Part shown: positions 1 through 8,485 of the stretch, in pieces
Position numbering within the stretch: position 1 is the first letter of the stretch
Layout of the letters: every line of letters begins with the position of its first letter
Source of the DNA: an uncultured Clostridia bacterium
Lineage (GTDB): Bacteria; Bacillota; Clostridia; Christensenellales; CAG-917
DNA length: 64,000 nt
NCBI GenBank assembly: GCA_944349635.1
Contig: CALVNH010000001.1
Location: forward strand, 338,385 to 402,384
Direction: 5' to 3'
Program-made: the position numbers and the translations under genes
Notes under the pieces: generated by a model
The model's input: the letters and a program-made list of their open reading frames with translations, nothing else
What the model was told of the DNA's origin: nothing
Databases searched by the model: none

Positions 1-1142
1 ACCTCGTCAACCTTGACTTTTACAAGGTCGGGGTACAGTATCACGCCGTTCTGCACGGGAGCAAGATTGACGTACACCAGCCCGTTTGCCGCGGAACACC
101 ACACCACGGCCAAATCGCCGAAACCGGCTTTGCGGGCAAAACCCACCGCTGCCGCACAGTGCTCCGGATAGCTCCCCGACACCGCCGCCTGACCGTAGTC
201 CACGTTGTAGGCAATCAGCATTCCGCCCTTGACGGAGAGCTGTGCAAATCCGCTGCCGCCCTCCTGTGAAAAGGAATAATTGAAAGTTTTCACGTCGCCG
301 TCCGTGCTGTCCACATAGACCAGATTTTCGGCGTCGGGCAGAATTTTCGCGAGGATGTCGACTCCCTCTTCGGGGCTTATCTCGGAAAGCCCTTCGAGAG
401 CCTTGCACTCCCTGTGCTCCAACGCGTCGGAAAAGGGTCCGTCGTAAATCATCTGCGGATACTCGACGTCGGGCTCGACAAACGCGTCGAAGGCGCCCGT
501 GAAGTTCTCCAACATTCCGTTGTCGCCTATGAACGGTCTGCCCTCTCCGAGTCCGTCACCCGTGGTTTTGAGCGCGGATTTCAGCACCCCCGCCATTTTG
601 CGGAGTTTGCCGAGAGTGGTGCGCTCCTCGGCGGTCAACGGTTCGCCGTCCTGCATCCGTTCGGCAAGATAATGTGCGTAGTCTCCGAGCTGTCCCACAA
701 ACTTCGTCGCTTTCATTACTCCGTCCCTTCCGCCTTCGAAAGCGGCAAGACTGTTGCCCGCGAGATTTGCGGCGCTCCACACGTCGTAAAGTATCGACTG
801 TTGCGCTTCCGCGGTTGACGCCGCACGGAGTTTGGCAAGCTGAACGTCCAAATCGTTGGCGCTGTCCAGCAAATCGTAGTAGTTGCGCGAATAGACCGCT
901 TCCATCTGTCGGATATAGCTGTCCTGTCGCTTGCTCTTGTCCTCGCTGTAATACAGCGCGACGGAAAGTCCGACCAGCGCTCCCGCGCACAACGCTATCA
1001 CCGTTCCCATGAAAACCGTGCGCGCCTTTTTCCTGTTTTTGCTCTTTCTGACGGAGGACGGCGCCTCCTGCGCTCCGTTCTCCGCGCACGCCGCACACAC
1101 GCCCGTGCATTCTTTATTGTTGTTGAGATTGGATTTTGCCAT
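1..1142 (-). CDS. ypeB: Spore germination protein YpeB (C-terminus off the left edge)
   Basis: Reading the minus strand from the ATG at 1142 gives an open frame to the window edge, about 380 residues, without a stop. It starts with a Lys/Arg-rich cytoplasmic stretch, a single membrane segment at about residues 42-64, then a helical region, and contains the YpeB-typical segment MIYDGPFSD followed by the start of a PepSY-like region. YpeB is needed for SleB localisation and stability in the spore cortex. The start follows a GGAGG ribosome site and lies 12 bp after the sleB stop, giving the usual sleB-ypeB order. The missing C-terminus is due only to the window edge. Confidence 0.9.
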   Translation of the reverse strand, partial: MAKSNLNNNKECTGVCAACAENGAQEAPSSVRKSKNRKKARTVFMGTVIALCAGALVGLSVALYYSEDKSKRQDSYIRQMEAVYSRNYYDLLDSANDLDVQLAKLRAASTAEAQQSILYDVWSAANLAGNSLAAFEGGRDGVMKATKFVGQLGDYAHYLAERMQDGEPLTAEERTTLGKLRKMAGVLKSALKTTGDGLGEGRPFIGDNGMLENFTGAFDAFVEPDVEYPQMIYDGPFSDALEHRECKALEGLSEISPEEGVDILAKILPDAENLVYVDSTDGDVKTFNYSFSQEGGSGFAQLSVKGGMLIAYNVDYGQAAVSGSYPEHCAAAVGFARKAGFGDLAVVWCSAANGLVYVNLAPVQNGVILYPDLVKVKVDE

Positions 1143-1154
1143 ATATCCCTCCTG

Positions 1155-2081
1155 TCAACAGAAATTGTGTTCGCCTATGACCAGCTTGACGGGACGCGAC
1201 AGCATCCACGCCGAAGTCGCAGTTCTGGGGTTGTAGTAGAACAGACATCCGTATGTCGGGTCCCACCCGTTCATGGCGTCCTGCGCCGCTTTGTAGGCGT
1301 TGCTGTCGGGCGTCAGGTTAATCTGCCCGTCGGACACGCAATCGAATGCGCCCGACTGATATACCACACCCGCTATCGTGTTGGGGAAGCTGGAACTCCT
1401 CACCCTGTTCAGTACTACCGCCGCAACGGCAACCTGTCCCGTATAGGGCTCTCCGCGCGCTTCTCCGTACACCACGCGTGCAAGCAAAGCAAGGTCGGAT
1501 GACGTGGAATTCCCCGCCGAAGAAGAGGACGTGCCCAACGTCATTCCGAGCGCCGCCGCCGTGCGGCTGCCCACAACACCGTCGGCAGTCAGCCCGTTGT
1601 TTCTCTGAAAGTACATAACGGCGGATTTGGTTCCCGAACCGAACACTCCGTCCACGGAACCGCTGTAATATCCCCAGTTCTTGAGCTTTTGTTGCAACGT
1701 CTTTACCTGCTCTCCGCTGCTGCCCTGTTTGAGAACGGAAGAAGAACCGCCCGTCTGCACGGAGGACGAAGCCGAAAGACTCATCCCCAGCGCCGCAGCC
1801 GTGGCGTTGCCCACGATACCGTCGGCGGTCAACCCGTTGTTGCGCTGAAAGTACATAACGGCGGATTTCGTTCCCGAGCCGAATATCCCGTCCACGGAAC
1901 CGCTGTAATACCCCCAGTTCTTGAGCTTTTGCTGCAACGTCTTTACCTGCTCTCCGCTGCTGCCCTGTCTGAGCGTTGCCGCCTCGGCGACGTCGTCGGC
2001 ACAAAAAACGGCGACTATACAAGCGGAAATCAGAAATACCGTCGCAAGAAACAGAAAAAAGAATCTGTATGCAAGTTTCAT
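1155..2081 (-). CDS. sleB: Spore cortex-lytic enzyme SleB with duplicated peptidoglycan-binding domain
   Basis: N-terminal signal/membrane segment (about residues 5-28), two near-identical peptidoglycan-binding type 1 domains (about 35-95 and 115-175; both contain QGSSGEQVKTLQQKL and YFQRNNGLTADG), then a SleB/CwlJ-type hydrolase_2 domain with the predicted catalytic Glu in VYGEARGE. SleB is a lytic transglycosylase that degrades cortex peptidoglycan during germination. Most SleB proteins have one binding domain, so the second copy is unusual. A GTG at 2087 is in frame but overlaps the GAGGTGA ribosome site; the ATG at 2081 is the better start (308 residues). Divergent from spoIIR. Confidence 0.93.
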   Translation of the reverse strand: MKLAYRFFFLFLATVFLISACIVAVFCADDVAEAATLRQGSSGEQVKTLQQKLKNWGYYSGSVDGIFGSGTKSAVMYFQRNNGLTADGIVGNATAAALGMSLSASSSVQTGGSSSVLKQGSSGEQVKTLQQKLKNWGYYSGSVDGVFGSGTKSAVMYFQRNNGLTADGVVGSRTAAALGMTLGTSSSSAGNSTSSDLALLARVVYGEARGEPYTGQVAVAAVVLNRVRSSSFPNTIAGVVYQSGAFDCVSDGQINLTPDSNAYKAAQDAMNGWDPTYGCLFYYNPRTATSAWMLSRPVKLVIGEHNFC

Positions 2082-2171
2082 GGTCACCTCACGGCGTTAG
2101 TGTGCAACCGCACCTCCTTTTTATGCGGTATAAAATTCCCTGCTCGGGGCAACAATCCGTGAGAGGCGTTT

Positions 2172-2738
2172 ATGAAAAAAAAGATTTTGTTTTTGTGTGT
2201 GTCGGTCTTTGTGCTTTCCGCGCTTGCGGGAGTGCTTGCGGGTTGCGACGGATTGAGAGAACTGGTTCTTCCCCAAGAGGATTTTGACCTTCGCGACGAG
2301 GTGGTGAGAATACATATCCGCGCCAACAGCAATTCCGAAGAAGACCAGTCCGTCAAACTGAAAGTGCGCGACGCCGTGACGGAGTATCTCACGGAAGAGC
2401 TCAAAGACTGCCGCGACAAATCCGATGCTCTGGAAAGGCTTTCGCGAGACGGCGCCGACCTGGATAAAATTGCCGAAACCGTACTTTACGAAAACGGATT
2501 CGATTATAAAGCCCGCGTTGTGCTGACAAACGAGGTTTTCCCCGAAAGAAATTACGAGGGCTACACCTTCCCGGAAGGGAGATACGACGCGCTGCTTATA
2601 CTGCTCGGCGAAGGCGTGGGAGACAACTGGTGGTGCGTGGCTTTTCCGCCGCTCTGTTTCGTTCCGTCGGGCGACGGAGAGAACGTGGTGTACAAATCCT
2701 GGGTCAAGGAAAAGCTGGAAGAAATATTCGCGCGTTGA
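2172..2738 (+). CDS. spoIIR: Stage II sporulation protein R
   Basis: 188-residue protein with an N-terminal signal/lipoprotein-like segment (hydrophobic to about residue 24, LAGC). It has the two SpoIIR signatures: RIHIRANSNSEEDQ near residue 50 and GDNWWCVAFPPLCF near residue 155. In Bacillus, SpoIIR is made in the forespore, secreted to the intermembrane space and triggers SpoIIGA to process pro-sigma-E. The start is preceded by a GAGAGG ribosome site. It sits alone, divergent from sleB, with 90 bp between the two starts. Length is normal for the family. Confidence 0.93.
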   Translation: MKKKILFLCVSVFVLSALAGVLAGCDGLRELVLPQEDFDLRDEVVRIHIRANSNSEEDQSVKLKVRDAVTEYLTEELKDCRDKSDALERLSRDGADLDKIAETVLYENGFDYKARVVLTNEVFPERNYEGYTFPEGRYDALLILLGEGVGDNWWCVAFPPLCFVPSGDGENVVYKSWVKEKLEEIFAR

Positions 2739-2800
2739 AAAACCGCGCATAACCCTCCGATTCTTACGCAAAATAACAAAAACCGAAAACGGGAGGAAGC

Positions 2801-3217
2801 ATGAAAATTTTACGCGAAGCCGTGCGCAGCACGTCAATGGGCATTCAGGCAATCGACAATGTTCTGCCCTACGTCGAGGACTGCGCGCTGGTAAAAACCA
2901 TTAAGGAGCAAAAAGAAATTCTCAAAAGCTACGGCGAAAAAGCCAGAGAGGAATTGACGGAAACGGAAATCGCCGCCGCCGAAGGCACCAAGTTTTCCAA
3001 AACCATGCTTAAAGCGGGTGCGTCCATTTCCGCCATGATGAACAACGACACGGCCCACATTGCGCAGATGCTCATAGAAGGCTACGAAACGGGAATCGTG
3101 AGCATGCAGAAATGCGTCAACGAAATGGAGAAATCCAACGGAGAGGTTCCCGCAATCGCAAAAGAGCTGATAAAGACATACGACAAACACATCAAAACTC
3201 TGAGAAGCTATCTCTGA
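2801..3217 (+). CDS. Hypothetical protein, all-helical, ferritin-like bundle shape
   Basis: 138 residues, predicted almost entirely helical, with regularly spaced long amphipathic segments (about 1-25, 30-55, 60-95, 100-137) suggesting a four-helix bundle. No signal peptide, no cysteine pair and no clear ExxH metal pairs apart from scattered Glu/His, so a metal site is not established. GGAGG lies 6 bp before the ATG. It follows spoIIR by 62 bp on the same strand and ends at a strong bidirectional hairpin, so it may share the spoIIR transcript. I do not recognise the family with certainty; a sporulation role would be inference from position only. Confidence 0.7.
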   Translation: MKILREAVRSTSMGIQAIDNVLPYVEDCALVKTIKEQKEILKSYGEKAREELTETEIAAAEGTKFSKTMLKAGASISAMMNNDTAHIAQMLIEGYETGIVSMQKCVNEMEKSNGEVPAIAKELIKTYDKHIKTLRSYL

Positions 3218-3252
3218 GCGCGCGATTGCAAGGACGAGTACCTCAAAAACCC

Positions 3253-3280
3253 GAAAAGCTCCGCTTTTGCGGAGCTTTTC
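3253..3280. terminator. Bidirectional terminator between converging genes
   Basis: Perfect 12-bp stem (GAAAAGCTCCGC with its complement) around a TTTT loop. The A-run on one side and T-run on the other let it serve both the rightward spoIIR-side gene and the leftward lipoprotein gene. Confidence 0.8.
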
Positions 3281-3316
3281 ACATAAAATTCGGAGTTTTA
3301 CGGCACGAGAGTTCCG

Positions 3317-5668
3317 TCATCCTACGGACACAGCAAAGACTCCCTCCCCGAGCGTCACGGGAACGGGTGTGTCGGCAAAACCGTAAGAGATGAGTTTCAA
3401 CATGAGAGCCATGGCGTTTTTGACGCCGAGGGCGGGAGAAACGGTTACGCAAAGATATTTCCCGTCCTGCGTTTCGAGGAATCTGGCGACCGCCTCGAGT
3501 TCCTCTTCGGTGTCTATGTACAAATCCCACGTTCCGCCGAAGTCCAGAACGTCAAAGACGTTGACGTCCGTCACGGCAGCAGGGTCGACTGTCGAGGTCG
3601 CGAGATGAGTCGCCGCTATGTCTGCGTCCGAAAGCAACAGATAGGAATACGAGAGGGTTTCCCTCACGGCTCCGTTGCCCAGTGTCGCGGCATAATCTCC
3701 CCATGTCGTGTCCACGACGTACCACTCCTTGACACCGTTCCCGTCGACGTCCAGAAGGACCTTGTTCCAGGCGTGCCCGGTTCTTTCACCGTCGCCGCCG
3801 GCAACGCCCGTTATTCGCACGGCTTTTATCCCTTCAATCGCACACATCAGCGAAAAGGCTTTCGCCTTGCCGTCGCACACTGCCCTGCCGTCCGAAAAAA
3901 CACCTTCGAGGTAAAAACCGTTGTAAGGCAGCTGTTCGAGGGCACCCTCCGTGCTTTCGGCAAGTGCGTAATCGTAATCCACCTCTTCAATCAGCCATTC
4001 GTAGATGGCAACGACTTTTCGGAACTCCGTCATTCCGTCGTCTGCTATACTGCCGAGCACCGTTCTCGCCGCATCGTAAATTTTCTTTGCCGCGACGGAA
4101 CCCGCCGACGAATCGAAGACCGGACGAAGCCCGAGCTCCGCAATGCGGTAAAGCATATCGCTGTCCGTGGCAAGAGCCGTTTCACTCACCCCGTCTATGT
4201 GAAATTCCGTTCTGCGTACCGCTCCGTCCGTGTGATAAGTGACCACCCCGTCCGTCTGCGTGACTTTATACGAAGAAGGATAGGTTTTCTGCGGAGAGCC
4301 GAAAACGGTTCCCGTCGTCAACATGAATTTTTCGGGCGTGAAGGAGAAGGAATAATATCCTGCCGCGTCACCCTCGGAAATCACCCTGTCTAACACGCCG
4401 GGAGAGGCCTTGTCACCGCTGTAAAAGACTTTGCTGACGTCGCGGCCGTCCGAAGTTTTCCATTCCTCGGGAGCGAGATACCAGTTTATCGCGGAGCCCT
4501 CTCCCGCAATTTTCCTGGACACTGCATACCCCACCACGGCATTCAGGTCGGTTTCGTCGGAAATATAGGCGTTGTAAATGCCGCCGTACCAACGGAACGT
4601 GTACGAAAAACGGCTCTTGTGGCGGTTGAAATCGCTTTCGCTCACGGCGATGATTGCAACGTGCAGACTGCGCACCCCGCCTATCGTCGCCGTAACGTAA
4701 TTTTCTCCTTCCGTCGGAGTGAACGTCAGTTCTCTGTCCGCGGACGGCAACACATCCGCCGTCGAAGAATCGGCGTCGCGCAGAGACCACGTCACGGGAG
4801 CCGAAGAATCCGTGCTTTCGAGCGGATAACTCACTGCGGAAAGCGTGAGCGACGGAAACTTCCCTCCCGAAGAGAACACGACATACTGCCCGTTGAGCGT
4901 CTCGTTCTCTCCCGAAACGGAGACTTCGACGCTGTCCGGAGCAAGGAATTGCGAAACGTAAACTATTTTGACACGGGCTTCGAGTTCTTGCCCGTCGCCC
5001 GTCCTCACGACGGCTGTTACGGTGGTGGCGGTGCCGTCGGGGGCAGTCTCGTCGGCGGTAAACCTCGTTCCTTCGCCCGCCTTTGTCCGATTGCCCTTCG
5101 AGTCCTCGACATACCACGTCACCTCAACCGCGGTGTCGGGGTCGATGTTGGAATTCCACTTCGCGAGAAGCACGACCGGTTTCGGGTCGGAAAGATTTTG
5201 CGTGACCGTGCCGCCGCTTACCGAATGGTTTTCACCCACGACGTATGCGCTTTTCAGGGAAGCATACTTAATTTTTACCGAAAACCCGTCGCTCTCCACT
5301 CCGTCCGCAACGGCGTAAAACACCAACGTTTCTGCACTGCCCGCGGAAACGGTAAAAGACATTTTTTTGTCGTTATAACCTTCAAGCAAGCGCTTTTCTC
5401 CGCCGTCCTCGCTGACGTACCAGGAATACGTCGCTTTGAGCGGCGCGTCCGAATTGAGCACGGCGCGGAGTGAAAAGGGCTCGTCCGAAACGGCAAAATA
5501 TTCCCCGTCCGCAAGTTCCAGCCCCGACACGCTTTCCACCGTGACGGACGTCACCTTGCCGCGCAACCCCAGCATGCTGCACGCCGACAGCAGACACACG
5601 AGAGCCGTCGTAAGAATAAGGACGGCTAACGTGCGGAACGCGTATTTGCGACAACGGGCATCTTTCAT
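3317..5668 (-). CDS. Large secreted lipoprotein with C-terminal transglutaminase-like domain
   Basis: 783 residues. The start is the ATG at 5668, preceded by AAGGAG; a longer upstream ATG lacks a ribosome site. The N-terminus is a lipoprotein signal with lipobox LLSAC (Cys at about 30). Residues about 35-480 look beta-rich and repetitive (several Ig-like segments of the form VEVTWYVED and VTWSLRD). The C-terminal part holds a transglutaminase/protease-like core: Cys in GRAVCDGKA (about 598), His in GHAWN (about 632), Asp in VVDTTWGD (about 653), a complete Cys-His-Asp triad. Such domains hydrolyse or transfer amide bonds outside the cell; the substrate is unknown. It converges on the spoIIR-side gene and diverges from mrnC. 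Confidence 0.85.
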   Translation of the reverse strand: MKDARCRKYAFRTLAVLILTTALVCLLSACSMLGLRGKVTSVTVESVSGLELADGEYFAVSDEPFSLRAVLNSDAPLKATYSWYVSEDGGEKRLLEGYNDKKMSFTVSAGSAETLVFYAVADGVESDGFSVKIKYASLKSAYVVGENHSVSGGTVTQNLSDPKPVVLLAKWNSNIDPDTAVEVTWYVEDSKGNRTKAGEGTRFTADETAPDGTATTVTAVVRTGDGQELEARVKIVYVSQFLAPDSVEVSVSGENETLNGQYVVFSSGGKFPSLTLSAVSYPLESTDSSAPVTWSLRDADSSTADVLPSADRELTFTPTEGENYVTATIGGVRSLHVAIIAVSESDFNRHKSRFSYTFRWYGGIYNAYISDETDLNAVVGYAVSRKIAGEGSAINWYLAPEEWKTSDGRDVSKVFYSGDKASPGVLDRVISEGDAAGYYSFSFTPEKFMLTTGTVFGSPQKTYPSSYKVTQTDGVVTYHTDGAVRRTEFHIDGVSETALATDSDMLYRIAELGLRPVFDSSAGSVAAKKIYDAARTVLGSIADDGMTEFRKVVAIYEWLIEEVDYDYALAESTEGALEQLPYNGFYLEGVFSDGRAVCDGKAKAFSLMCAIEGIKAVRITGVAGGDGERTGHAWNKVLLDVDGNGVKEWYVVDTTWGDYAATLGNGAVRETLSYSYLLLSDADIAATHLATSTVDPAAVTDVNVFDVLDFGGTWDLYIDTEEELEAVARFLETQDGKYLCVTVSPALGVKNAMALMLKLISYGFADTPVPVTLGEGVFAVSVG

Positions 5669-5791
5669 TCCGTGCTCCTTCACCCGCGTCTGCGATGCAC
5701 TCGCGCCTGCGCGGATACCGTAATTCATTTTATCGTGCGCGCAAGGATTTTGTCAAGACGGCGGGCGACGGACGGGAAGGTCTCTTTTCGG

Positions 5792-5820
5792 TTGCTAACT
5801 ACCGCGTAATGTGCTATATT
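5792..5820 (+). promoter_or_regulatory. Sigma-A-type promoter placing +1 at the mrnC start codon
   Basis: TTGCTA at 5792-5797, a 17-bp spacer, then TATATT at 5815-5820. The ATG of mrnC begins 7 nt after the -10, where transcription would normally start, and no Shine-Dalgarno sequence precedes it. Confidence 0.65.
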
Positions 5821-5826
5821 TTTCCT

Positions 5827-6252
5827 ATGAAACGAACTCATGCGGAATTTGCTCTTCTGTCCCCTCTTCCTGCGGAAGAAGTGCTGAAAATTCACCCGAT
5901 GTCGCTGGCGTTCATAGGCGACGCGGTGCACTCTCTCTATGTCCGCACGGCAGTCACCGTGCAGAGCGGAGACGTTAAAACCGGAGCCTTACACAAAAAG
6001 GTGACGGGTTGCGTTTCCGCCGTGGCGCAGGCGGCGGCAAGCGAGGAAATAAGCGCTCTTTTCGACGACGTGGAAGCGGACGTTTTCCGCAGAGCGCGCA
6101 ACTGTCACATTCAGACCTCGGCAAAACACGCCGAACGCGCGGAGTACCGCCGCGCCAGCGGGCTGGAAGCCGTGCTGGGGTACCTCTATCTCACGGGCAA
6201 CACCGAACGTCTTGTCCGTTTTCTGAAAATGACTGCGGAGGATAACCTATGA
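5827..6252 (+). CDS. mrnC: Mini-ribonuclease 3 (23S rRNA maturation)
   Basis: 141 residues, the usual MrnC length: an RNase III catalytic domain without the double-stranded RNA-binding domain. The signature FIGDAVHSLYVRTAV (about residues 30-44) carries the catalytic Asp, and RRASGLEAVLGYLYLTGN near the C-terminus carries the second acidic site. It trims the 23S rRNA precursor. Upstream in-frame codons exist, but the next ATG would overlap the predicted -10 box, so the ATG at 5827 is preferred although it has no ribosome site. The stop overlaps the rlmB start (ATGA), beginning the conserved mrnC-rlmB-sigH order. Confidence 0.9.
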   Translation: MKRTHAEFALLSPLPAEEVLKIHPMSLAFIGDAVHSLYVRTAVTVQSGDVKTGALHKKVTGCVSAVAQAAASEEISALFDDVEADVFRRARNCHIQTSAKHAERAEYRRASGLEAVLGYLYLTGNTERLVRFLKMTAEDNL

Positions 6253-6971
6253 TTATATTCGGACGCAACCCCGTGCGCGAGGCATTCCGCGCCGGCAAAA
6301 CCGTGGAAAAAATTTATTTCGTCAAAGGCGAAACGGATTTGCAGCTGAGCCCCATTTTCGCACTCGCCAAGGAAAACCGCGTACCAATAAGTTTTGTGGA
6401 CAGATATTCCCTCGACCAACTGAGCGGAGGCGGCAATCACCAGGGTGTGCTCGCAAAAATAACGGACTTCGAATACTGCTCTCTCGACAATCTTCTCGCC
6501 GTTGCGCAAGAGCGCGGAGAGAAACCTCTTCTCGTCCTTTTGGACGGAATAACCGACCCCCACAACCTGGGTGCGATTATCCGCAGCGCGGAATGCTTCG
6601 GAGCGCACGGCATAGTCATTCCCAAGCACAGAAGCGCCACCGTCAACGAAACCGTGGTCAAGGTTGCAAGCGGCGCGACGGAACACGTCTCAATCGCGAA
6701 AGTCACCAACATCAACGACGCCATAAGAGAGTTGAAAGAACGCAATGTGTGGGTTTATGCGTGCGATTTCGACGGTAAAGCCCCGAAAGATGCCGATTTC
6801 AAGGGCGGAACCGCCTTTGTCGTCGGCAACGAAGGCAGCGGAATCAAACGTCTCACGAAAGAACTGTGCGACGACACAATCACCATTCCCGAATACGGAA
6901 AAATCAACAGTCTTAACGCTTCCGTGGCGACGGGCGTCGTGCTCTACGAAGCGGCGAGACAAAGACACTGA
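6249..6971 (+). CDS. rlmB: 23S rRNA (guanosine-2'-O-)-methyltransferase RlmB
   Basis: 240 residues. N-terminal substrate-binding domain starts IIFGRNPVREAF. A SPOUT methyltransferase domain with the three conserved motifs follows: LDGITDPHNLGAIIRSAE (about 98-115), VVGNEGSGIKRL (about 194-205) and PEYGKINSLNASVATGVV (about 216-233), which forms the trefoil knot binding S-adenosylmethionine. It 2'-O-methylates a guanosine of the 23S peptidyl-transferase region. Both ends overlap neighbours by 1-4 nt, so it is translationally coupled to mrnC and sigH. Confidence 0.95.
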   Translation: MIIFGRNPVREAFRAGKTVEKIYFVKGETDLQLSPIFALAKENRVPISFVDRYSLDQLSGGGNHQGVLAKITDFEYCSLDNLLAVAQERGEKPLLVLLDGITDPHNLGAIIRSAECFGAHGIVIPKHRSATVNETVVKVASGATEHVSIAKVTNINDAIRELKERNVWVYACDFDGKAPKDADFKGGTAFVVGNEGSGIKRLTKELCDDTITIPEYGKINSLNASVATGVVLYEAARQRH

Positions 6972-7564
6972 TGACGGAAAAAGAATTGATTTCGGCAAGC
7001 GACGCCGTGTTGACCGCGGCGGCGCAAAAGGGCGACAAGGCAGCGCAATCCGTGCTTCTCGACAGATACGAAAGCCTGGTGAAAGTGATTGCGCGCTCCT
7101 TTTCCGTTGCCGGAATCGACAAGGACGACGTGGCGCAGACGGCGCGCATCGCCCTGCTCAACGCCATTATGACTTACGACCCCGAAAAGGGCGCGGAGTT
7201 CAAGACCTATGCCACGGTCTGTATCAAAAACCGCGCGCTGGACACGGTAAAGAGTGCCCGCCGCACGCTGGACAACGAACTCTCCCGCGACGGTACGGAG
7301 TCGGAACCCGAGGACGACAAGGACGCAACCGTGTTTCCTTCTCCCGAGGAAATCTATTTGCAGAAAGAAGCGGAAACCGCTCTTTACGACGCATTGCGTA
7401 CGTTGTTGGGTCAACGCGATTTCGACGTGCTTATGCTCTACATCGCGGGAATGTCCTACAAAGAAATTTCGGAAAAAATCGGCATCACCGCAAAAAAAGT
7501 CGACAACACGCTGTATTCGGCAAAGAAAAAAGTGTCCTCTCTCATAAGGACTCTGAAAGGCTGA
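6971..7564 (+). CDS. sigH: RNA polymerase sigma factor, SigH-type (early sporulation)
   Basis: 197-residue sigma-70 family protein. Region 2 (about 18-85) includes GIDKDDVAQTARIALLNAIMTYD and FKTYATVCIKNRALD. Region 4 (about 138-195) contains the helix-turn-helix MSYKEISEKIGITAKKVDNTL. The order mrnC-rlmB-sigH matches the sigma-H locus of Bacillus and Clostridia, which is the main reason for this assignment rather than an ECF factor; the Rae1/YacP gene usually between rlmB and sigH is absent. In known species it drives spo0A and other stage 0 genes. The start shares a base with the rlmB stop. Confidence 0.85.
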   Translation: MTEKELISASDAVLTAAAQKGDKAAQSVLLDRYESLVKVIARSFSVAGIDKDDVAQTARIALLNAIMTYDPEKGAEFKTYATVCIKNRALDTVKSARRTLDNELSRDGTESEPEDDKDATVFPSPEEIYLQKEAETALYDALRTLLGQRDFDVLMLYIAGMSYKEISEKIGITAKKVDNTLYSAKKKVSSLIRTLKG

Positions 7565-7684
7565 CGGAAAATTTTGTTGCCGTCCGAAAGCAAAACCGAG
7601 TGCTTTTGCGGCGGCGCGGCGGCACCATGACGGCACAATAAAGACAAAATATAAATTTTTCGGGTTAATTTATCGATAAAATAC

Positions 7685-7713
7685 TTTACTTTAATTTCCT
7701 TATATATTATTAT
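7685..7713 (+). promoter_or_regulatory. Promoter of the rpsF-ssb-rpsR operon
   Basis: TTTACT, 17-bp spacer, TATTAT in a very AT-rich stretch between sigH and rpsF. Predicted transcription start is near 7720, leaving a leader of about 68 nt. Confidence 0.6.
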
Positions 7714-7719
7714 AAACAA

Positions 7720-7787
7720 GCATTCCGCACGGGTTGCGGTCTGTTATCCTTCCCCGAAAGGGGCAAAAGTCCACAAGGAGGTATGCT
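7720..7787 (+). promoter_or_regulatory. rpsF leader with two hairpins, possible S6:S18 autoregulatory site
   Basis: Two short stems can form: CCGCA/TGCGG (7725-7739) and CCCC-GAAA-GGGG (7752-7763), followed by AAGGAGG at 7775-7781. In many bacteria the S6:S18 complex binds its own leader RNA. I see stem-loops in the right place, but the specific conserved motif was not verified. Confidence 0.35.
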
Positions 7788-8066
7788 ATGAATAAGTACG
7801 AAATTCTCTACATTATTCGTTGCGACATCGACGATGACCAGAAAAAGCAGGTTGTCGAAAAGTACGAAGCGCTCGCAGGTCAGCTCGGCACGCTGGAATC
7901 CCTCGACAAATGGGGTATGAAAAAGTTTGCCTACGAAATCAACAAGCAGACCGAAGGCTACTACGTTCTCATGAACGTCGTGTGCGATACGGCGGCGCAA
8001 GCGGAAATCGACAGACAGATGGGCATCGACGACAACGTCGTGAGAAGAATGATTATCAAAAAGTGA
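7788..8066 (+). CDS. rpsF: Ribosomal protein bS6
   Basis: 92 residues beginning MNKYEILYIIRCDIDD and containing the family core LDKWGMKKFAYEINKQTEGYY. It binds 16S rRNA with S18 in the platform of the 30S subunit. The start is the ATG at 7788, seven nt after AAGGAGG; an upstream in-frame extension has no ribosome site. First gene of the conserved rpsF-ssb-rpsR operon; 18 bp separates it from ssb. Confidence 0.97.
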   Translation: MNKYEILYIIRCDIDDDQKKQVVEKYEALAGQLGTLESLDKWGMKKFAYEINKQTEGYYVLMNVVCDTAAQAEIDRQMGIDDNVVRRMIIKK

Positions 8067-8084
8067 TAAGCCGAGGAGATTGTT

Positions 8085-8468
8085 ATGAACAAAGTTTTCT
8101 TGATTGGTAACCTGACCAGAGACCCCGAACTGTCCACCACCAACAGCGGCGTCAAATTCTGCAGATTCACTCTTGCCGTTTCCCGCTCCTACTCAAAGGA
8201 CGGAAAACGCGAGACCGATTTCCTGCCCGTCGTGGTGTGGAGAGCCCAGGCAGACAACTGCGCACGCTATCTCAAAAAAGGCAGCAAGGCGGCAATCAGC
8301 GGTTCTATTCAGACCAGAAGCTACGATACGCAAGACGGTTCCCGCCGTTATGTGACGGAAATCGCCGCGGACGAGGTGCAATTCCTCTCCACCAAAAACG
8401 ATGACGGCAAGTCCGACGACGTCGATTTCGACGACCTCACTCCCATCGACGACGATTTGCCTTTCTGA
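8085..8468 (+). CDS. ssb: Single-stranded DNA-binding protein
   Basis: 127 residues. OB-fold at about 1-105 (MNKVFLIGNLTRDPEL, VWRAQADNCARYLKKGS), then a short acidic linker and the C-terminal tip DDDLPF that docks partner proteins of replication and repair. Shorter than many SSB proteins because the linker is only about 15 residues. Middle gene of rpsF-ssb-rpsR with a GAGGAG ribosome site. Confidence 0.97.
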   Translation: MNKVFLIGNLTRDPELSTTNSGVKFCRFTLAVSRSYSKDGKRETDFLPVVVWRAQADNCARYLKKGSKAAISGSIQTRSYDTQDGSRRYVTEIAADEVQFLSTKNDDGKSDDVDFDDLTPIDDDLPF

Positions 8469-8485
8469 TTTAAGGAGTTATTGAA

